NCBI RefSeq assembly: GCF_037042905.1 | Contig: NC_087256.1 | Span: 28,422,001-28,486,000, forward strand | DNA: 64,000 nt | Source: Lytechinus pictus | Lineage: Eukaryota > Echinodermata > Echinoidea > Temnopleuroida > Toxopneustidae | Direction of reading: 5' to 3' | Shown here: piece after piece, positions 58,696-64,000 of the stretch | Layout: every line of letters begins with the position of its first letter | Position numbering within the stretch: the first letter of the stretch is position 1 | Made by a program: the position numbers and the translations under genes | The notes under the pieces: generated by a model | Seen by the model: the letters and a program-made list of their open reading frames with translations, nothing else | The model's database searches: none | Told to the model about the DNA's origin: nothing

Positions 58696-59466
58696 CCAGT
58701 ATCTAGTAGTCTTAACATCCAAAACCTGCTTTGACCTGAAAGAAAAACTTCCTTGAATCTTGCAAATCTCAACAAAATTAAGTACTATTTGCTGAATAAT
58801 TTGTTTTAAAAAGTGTTGAACTTTATCTAGCGTTCATGCTGGCACTTGCAGTCCCTACTATCAGAACATAGGATAGACAGCCTTGCCGATAACCAAATAC
58901 ATCGATCTCGGTCACCAAGCAGGAACATGAAAAGAGAACAATGATGAGTGCTGTGTATTGCCTTTCATGGTACGTGGCGATGACTGAATAGCCAAGTACA
59001 ACCTTAACTAGGGCTTTATAACAGTTCTTGGAGCAGACACAATTCATCAACCTTCGAACAGCCGATACTTTCCATGCTTCAGGCAGAGAAAATATGTAGA
59101 AAACACGATGATAGAAATAAATAATTAGCTAGACACCAACTACATTTACAAGATAGACACAATAATGCCAGGGCGTGCAGAACGATTTCCTGAAGACCCT
59201 CGGGAAAACTCTTTGGTGTATGTACAAGATGAAAATATCTCCAGTTTGCGACATAATACAAACATTTATGGTCGTTCAGGTGGACACGTCTCAGCGGCCT
59301 ATAGTGTTCATGAAACATGCAGGGGTGATGGATTGTGTCTGTTCCATTTATACTATAACAAAGTTATGTCTCGTGCAACTCTCTCATCTATCCTCTCTCA
59401 CTCTCCCTCTATCTCTCTCTCTCACTCTCTTGATCAGGATTAAGTAGCTAGAGAACGTTTGTCCCA
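58696..59466 (-). other. Presumed start of the CSNK1A1 3' UTR
   Basis: Immediately follows the TGA stop on the minus strand. A CT-rich stretch lies at 59380-59435. The overlapping forward frames near 59165-59447 are chance. The poly(A) site was not determined. Confidence 0.4.
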
Positions 59467-59820
59467 TCACGGTTTACTCTTCTTGCTCTCCGACATTCTT
59501 TGGAGGTGGCGGTAGTGATGGTTTGCATGTTGCATTTGGTCGTGCGGGGTCTGCGCGAGGGTGAACTGGTTTCCGGACACTTTGCTGGGGTTGTTCAGCG
59601 TCCCTCCCGGATTGGCCGACACCTTGCTGGTGTTGAGGGCCGCCGCCTGATTGGCCGCCTTCTGCTTGAGCAACGTCCAGTCAAAGACGTAGTCATACTG
59701 ATAGTTGAGGGTGCGGAACAGGATGCGGAACAGCTGCCTCAGGTACATGTAGTCCGGGGCTTCCTCGAACTTCATGTTCTTGCAGTATTTCAGGTACATT
59801 GCGAATTCAGCAGGGAAGCT
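59467..59820 (-). CDS. CSNK1A1: Casein kinase 1 alpha, terminal coding exon (5'-partial gene)
   Basis: 354 bases including TGA at 59469-59467. The acceptor on the minus strand is ATACAG just before 59820. It encodes [20 protein letters not shown], then [20 protein letters not shown] and [20 protein letters not shown]. This is the end of the kinase C-lobe of CK1 alpha, where vertebrates have [13 protein letters not shown] and YDYTFDWTMLKQKAAQQAA. The last ~50 residues are a low-complexity tail rich in Asn, Ser, Gln and His (ending MSESKKSKP) that does not match the vertebrate tail, as expected for this variable region. CK1 alpha is a Ser/Thr kinase that phosphorylates primed substrates such as beta-catenin and acts in Wnt and Hedgehog control. 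Confidence 0.93.
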   Translation of the reverse strand, partial: SFPAEFAMYLKYCKNMKFEEAPDYMYLRQLFRILFRTLNYQYDYVFDWTLLKQKAANQAAALNTSKVSANPGGTLNNPSKVSGNQFTLAQTPHDQMQHANHHYRHLQRMSESKKSKP

Positions 59821-61129
59821 CTGTATTACAGGATGGAAAATATAAGACAGCAGATTGATATCACATGAAACATAATGTACATGTATAAGAATTTAAAGGT
59901 AAATGCTAGTTTTGGTAACGATATCAAAATGTGTTCGTACAGAATCCAATGAAATGACCACCAAAGTGTCTGTTTGTATAAATAAAACGCATGTGCCAAA
60001 GGATTCTGGAAGAAATTGTGTAATTGCTGAGAAATCAGCAAATAAGCACAGGATTCAGGTAGAGCGTCGGGCCCGACGCTCAAAGCAATAATTATACACT
60101 GTCCCACGTGCGCTTATCTGTGTTGGGGAAGTTCAGTCTGAACATTATTCAGCGTAGATTTCAAGATTTCACAAAGTTCAGTTTAATATGTAACTGTACC
60201 AGATCTAGATCCTCGATGATATACTGACAATTAAGCCTGGTTTTACAGACTTTCTCATGAAATCAGTGTTTACTGCAACTACTGGAATTTCTCTTTAACC
60301 ATGCATGCCAATGCTCAAATGAATAAATGGGTGAAGCTAGCTATATCATACACATAAAAAAAACTATACTTATTTCTTCCAGGTAAATACAGATATACAT
60401 GAACCAACAGGCCAAGGTTGTACATGTACTTCCTTTCTGGTCAAATCTTATTTCATGGGTGGTAACATTTCCACTTGAACAATTAGAACCAAACGTATAT
60501 GGGATCCTACCACCCTGTCATAACTTTATCTACTACACTTGCCCCCATCTTCTTTTAAAACAATTGTAAAGATTAAAACATGTTTATTTTCAAGAGTACA
60601 ATGTATTGAATAAATCCATAGAGCATACAACTACCATGTTGCCTCCTTTTCTGCATTTTACTGCAATTGTCCCACAAGTGCATAATAATAGGCATTTTTA
60701 TAGCGCCATCTATCTAGAAATATTCGATTCCGAGGTGCGATGTTATTATTATTCCCCGGCTTTAGCTCCAGCTGCCTTTCAGCGCTCATGCATTCAAGGA
60801 ATCATTCCTACCGGGTACCCATTCACCTCACTTGGGTTGAGTGCAGCACAATGAGGATAAATTTCTTGCTGAAGGAAATTACGCCATGGCTGGGATTGGA
60901 ACCCATGACCCGCTGTTTCAAAGTCAGAAGACTAATCCACTGGGCCACATTGCATCATGATTATCAAGTGTTTATTCAGTGGTCCCTCAGTTGCTTGAAG
61001 GAACGTTCCTCCACCTTTCCCAACTACATGGCATATATCCATACTGTCCTTTGTTTGAGCCTCAAAGGACAGTATTCTCCATTTGTCTGCCTGGCACAAG
61101 AAGACAGTTGGGAGAAGATTTCTGTTTAC
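59821..61129 (-). other. CSNK1A1: CSNK1A1 intron between the last two coding exons
   Basis: About 1.3 kb with GT...AG ends on the minus strand. It contains the SINE at 60682-60953. The forward frames in it belong to the SINE or are chance. Confidence 0.85.
60682..60953 (-). mobile_element. tRNA-derived SINE (copy 2), in a CSNK1A1 intron
   Basis: Same family and orientation as 14977-15276. Shared blocks include CTACCGGGTACCCATTCACC, GATAAATTTCTTGC and GGAAATTACGCCATGGCTGG (plus-strand reading). The B box has decayed by one base (GGTTCCAATCC), so it is probably no longer transcribed by Pol III. It lies in the sense orientation relative to CSNK1A1. Confidence 0.85.
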
Positions 61130-61283
61130 CTTGCAGAGTGTTTCCGGTGATGTTGACATCTTCTTCTCACTGATCTTCTCATACTTCTGTTTCTTGGTGG
61201 CAGCCTTCAGACCTTGCCATGGCAGACTTCTCCTGTTGAAGTACATCATGACGTAGCCTAGTGATTCCAGATCATCTCTCCGC
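61130..61283 (-). CDS. CSNK1A1: Casein kinase 1 alpha, C-lobe exon
   Basis: 154 bases. The acceptor is TTGTTCAG before 61283 and the donor TGCAAG|GTAAAC after 61130 (minus strand). The first base completes an Ala codon begun in the preceding exon. The next 51 codons read [40 protein letters not shown] and [28 protein letters not shown] and [12 protein letters not shown] are hallmarks of CK1 alpha. The segment after MST (SPETLCK) departs from the vertebrate PVEVLCK. The phase at the 3' end is 0 and joins correctly to the terminal exon. Confidence 0.93.
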
Positions 61284-61412
61284 CTGAACAAGCGACAATC
61301 AGCAAACACAAAGGGTAAGTAAAACTTGACAAAAGAACCTTGTATCTAATCTCGTAATAATCACACCAAACATTTTGTCGTGTATGAGGTGATAGTGCAG
61401 TCCTTAGAACAC

Positions 61413-61620
61413 TGGGGATGTGTTTCACAAAGAATTTGGAATGACTTTGAGGTCGCACTTAAATGCCTAGTTGTTAGTGTTATAAAAGGCATGACCACTT
61501 TGGTCAGATCACGCACTACTGCGTATTAATCAACATGATTGCGCATTGCATATCACATACAGGTCAGCATTTAAGTGCGACTCGAAATCATTCTTAGATC
61601 TTTGTGAGGCACCCCCCTCC
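61413..61620. mobile_element. Decayed MITE in a CSNK1A1 intron
   Basis: GGGATGTGTTTCACAAAGAA at the left and TTTGTGAGGCACCCCCC at the right are partly complementary. AGGTCGCACTTAAATGC pairs with GCATTTAAGTGCGACTC inside. It resembles the GTTTCATAAAGCTG family in its outer ends but has a different core. Confidence 0.65.
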
Positions 61621-62091
61621 AGGTGCCATTTCATTAGGATGGTTGTACAGTTACCCATGACTTTCCAACAATCGGAGACTCGTTTTTTTTTTTTCGAAAT
61701 GAGCTACTCCAAATTCTTCCTTTTCACGTATTGTGATTTCATACCTAATTTGTCATTTATATGTTTCTGAAAAGAAATACCAATTTAATCGACAAATATC
61801 TGATGTCGAGTTTAGCTGATGGGAATCAAATAGAATGAGAATATGATTTGATACCCAAAAGAGGATCACCAGTCATTTCTTAAAGTAGTGAGCACCGTCC
61901 TTCACAAAACACAAACCAGCATCTAAACCTCCTAACATCACAGAGTTTGATCTTATACTTTGGTGAAAGCAGGGAATGTCTGATTTCAAATAGGACAGAG
62001 TCATCCCAGGGTCTTTGACCGGTGACCACCTGAGATTTTACGTTGCGGATGGGTGAACCCTCAAAATAAAGAAATACATCAGAAAATTCAG

Positions 62092-62286
62092 TGTCACCAA
62101 AGACTATGAATATCAACCACTTTCAGATCTTTACTGTCCATACTAAGATCTATATATCAAAACTAGTTACACACGATACTATATTTCCAATATACCATAG
62201 TATCACGTGAAAGTTTTGATAAACAGATGTAGAATTTAAGGAATGAAAGGTCTGAAAGAGGTTGATATTCATAGTATTTTGTGACA
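62092..62286. mobile_element. MITE, about 195 bp, in a CSNK1A1 intron
   Basis: GACTATGAATATCAACCACT and TTCAGATCTTTAC at the left are matched by GAAAGGTCTGAAAGAGGTTG and ATATTCATAGTATTTTGTGAC at the right. An inner palindromic stretch around ACTATATTTCCAATATACCATAGT-type sequence marks the centre. Confidence 0.75.
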
Positions 62287-62435
62287 ATGTTTTTCTTTAT
62301 ATTAGTGGTCCATCAGTCTGCAAGAATTTGCACCGGTGACTGAAGGAATCGACGAATAAAGCAGTGGACCGCCTGCTTCGACCATAGCCCAAATTTTGAC
62401 ACAAAGGCTTTATAACGGGGGTATCGTCTACTCAC

Positions 62436-62575
62436 GCTTGCTCTATACCCTGGTGAGCGTTGATACTGGCGTATCTGGCTGTTCCCGTCAGGTTTTTGTC
62501 GTCCTTGTAAGGTATATGCTGTCTTGATCTGCTGTCTCTGTACTTCTTTGCCAAGCCAAAGTCGATGATGAAAAC
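62436..62575 (-). CDS. CSNK1A1: Casein kinase 1 alpha, DFG/activation-loop exon
   Basis: 140 bases. The acceptor is CCAACAG before 62575 and the donor CAAGC|GTGAGT after 62436 (minus strand). It encodes [40 protein letters not shown] and HQGIEQ plus two bases of Ala. DFG supplies the magnesium-binding Asp. [11 protein letters not shown] is the CK1-specific replacement for the usual APE region. CK1 proteins normally read HLG after INA, whereas here the codon at 62450-62452 is CAG (Gln). The exon starts at the boundary where vertebrate CSNK1A1 can insert its alternative L exon. Upstream exons (N-lobe and HRD catalytic loop) lie beyond the window. Confidence 0.93.
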
Positions 62576-64000
62576 CTGTTGGTACATGTAGATGAAACAA
62601 ATGAAAGCTATCAAAGCGACTGTATAAAACTTAAGTTTTTTTTTTCATTTTGTCAAAAAAATGAAGTATTTATACATCAAACTGTTTCAGGAAGTTTTCT
62701 GAATGAAAACTTTAAGAATTGATCAGTGGCATGATAGGAATAGCAAAAAATTTGCCATAGCAAAACATTCTAAAAAGTGAGCAAATACTCTGATAATGAT
62801 GAAATTATTAACCTTTTTTCATGATATATTTTGATGTCAATCTAACAAATACATCACACATGTATAACCCTCTTTTTCTCTTGGTCATGAAACTTTTTTG
62901 GGGGGACAAAGCACCCACCCCCCCTGTCTGTAAACCATAGGCAAGTGCAATACCTACATGTACAAGTCCAATTACAAGATGAAAAGAAAAGACATGCTCA
63001 GTGCTTGAAAGTATTGATTTAGTCTGTTATTGTCAAAACAACTTTTCTGGACCACAAAAACCACCAAATGATTCTTTCCCCGACATTCATATAATAATTT
63101 TTTTTTTTAAATACATAAATGGCCCCTTCTTCTTCAATCTTGACTTGTCTGCCACCCGTCTCTATTAAAGTAAACTGTAACAAATTAGTTGGGGGGGTGG
63201 ATGTACAAACCCTTTCAAAGTTGTAAGAAATGCTTGTACATGTACATGTATTTCCACAATAGAGAACTACAGTAGAATTAATAGATGGGTTGTTAACAGT
63301 AACAAAAAGTAACAATAACAAAAGCAATAGCTGGATTTGTGAAGCACTTTTTTAAATTTTTAAATTGTTTAATTTATTCCCCAGACCTTTTGGTTCACAG
63401 TTTACTCAGGAAGCATTGGTTTTAATTTACAGGTCTGTCATTAAACCACCCCCAATGTTTGACTACCCTAAAAGATATGCTGCACAAAGGTTGTGCATGG
63501 TTGCCCTACATACATGTACGTACCAACAATTCTTAAGTGTCAAAACTTGTTCAAAAGCATATGATACATGTATGTGCACATACATGTAAATGATGAAAGA
63601 CAATTTAACTTCATACATGTATTTAAATTTGGGCATTAAAATTGTCATTGAACACCCCCCCCCCCTCATTTGACTGCCTGACATTGCAACAAGTTATTTG
63701 CATAATATTTATTCCAATATAAAAGAGAGTATACTGTATATTGATATTTTTCTTCATCCTTGCTTCATATTATATATTCTGCTCTAGGAGAAATCTGCCG
63801 CATTATGCAGAAAAAACATTGCTATCTTTAGGCTTAATTTCACATGAATAACAATGGATATTTTACATGTATGATGGAATACTAGAGGGCAACTCCTCTC
63901 CCCCCCCCCCCCACGTTTAGGGGACCCCCTTTGTAGCAAAATGGAAGAGGAGTGCACCCTATTGAGGTTGTTCATGGATCGTACAGTATGATTACTGTAT
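62576..64000 (-). other. CSNK1A1: Upstream CSNK1A1 intron, no exon recognised
   Basis: AT-rich with C runs at 63652-63666 and 63899-63912. I looked on the minus strand for the HRDIKPDNF catalytic-loop exon and did not find it before the window edge. Small frames here lack any kinase motif. Confidence 0.6.

Larger units (their letters stand above)
61284..62435 (-). other. CSNK1A1: CSNK1A1 intron with two MITE-like elements
   Basis: About 1.15 kb with GT...AG ends on the minus strand, carrying the elements at 61413-61620 and 62092-62286. A fragment GGATCACCAGTCATTTCTTA at about 61863 looks like a leftover right arm of the 27132 MITE family. A 78-codon minus-strand frame at 61880-62116 is discussed among the findings. 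Confidence 0.8.

Overview
This 64 kb window is AT-rich, intron-bearing animal DNA. It is most likely from an echinoderm, probably a sea urchin. The reasons are spliced exons of conserved animal genes, tRNA-derived SINEs, a jockey/CR1-like LINE remnant, very many short inverted-repeat (MITE-like) elements, and many long poly-C and CT runs. The echinoid assignment rests on the style of these repeats and was not confirmed by any search. No bacterial gene, operon, CRISPR array or intact virus was seen.

Only three loci look like real protein genes. (1) 22751-23173 (+) is an uninterrupted 140-residue frame. It carries two RRNA[M/V]P[N/D]V motifs, the core of the protein kinase A inhibitor (PKI) pseudosubstrate, and the second is followed by a leucine-rich export-like motif. 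Two perfect CRE palindromes lie 0.4-0.6 kb downstream. (2) 47304-49211 (+) holds three spliced exons for the last 119 residues of DNA polymerase lambda (POLL). Their end was amplified into a decayed tandem array at 49212-50220. (3) 59467-62575 (-) holds three spliced exons for the C-terminal 215 residues of casein kinase 1 alpha (CSNK1A1), whose 5' exons lie beyond the right edge. POLL and CSNK1A1 are convergent.

The layout by region is as follows. 0-1.65 kb is a 436-bp satellite. 1.8-12.1 kb holds inverted-repeat elements, a dead LINE and several local duplications. 12-22 kb is mostly featureless with a SINE, MITEs and microsatellites. 22-24 kb is the PKI-like locus. 25-46 kb is dense with nested transposon debris, including five copies of a foldback element built from ~20-bp sub-units. 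46.8-50.2 kb is the POLL 3' end. 50-59 kb is convergent intergenic or 3' UTR DNA with MITEs. 59.5-64 kb is CSNK1A1 with MITE- and SINE-bearing introns.

The strongest leads are the double-headed PKI-like protein, the exon-derived minisatellite after POLL, a Tyr-to-His change at the presumed steric-gate position of POLL, and the foldback family with a nested MITE. Exon edges were read by eye from GT/AG sites and agreement with known protein families. Repeat edges are good to a few bases where inverted termini are clear and to tens of bases elsewhere.
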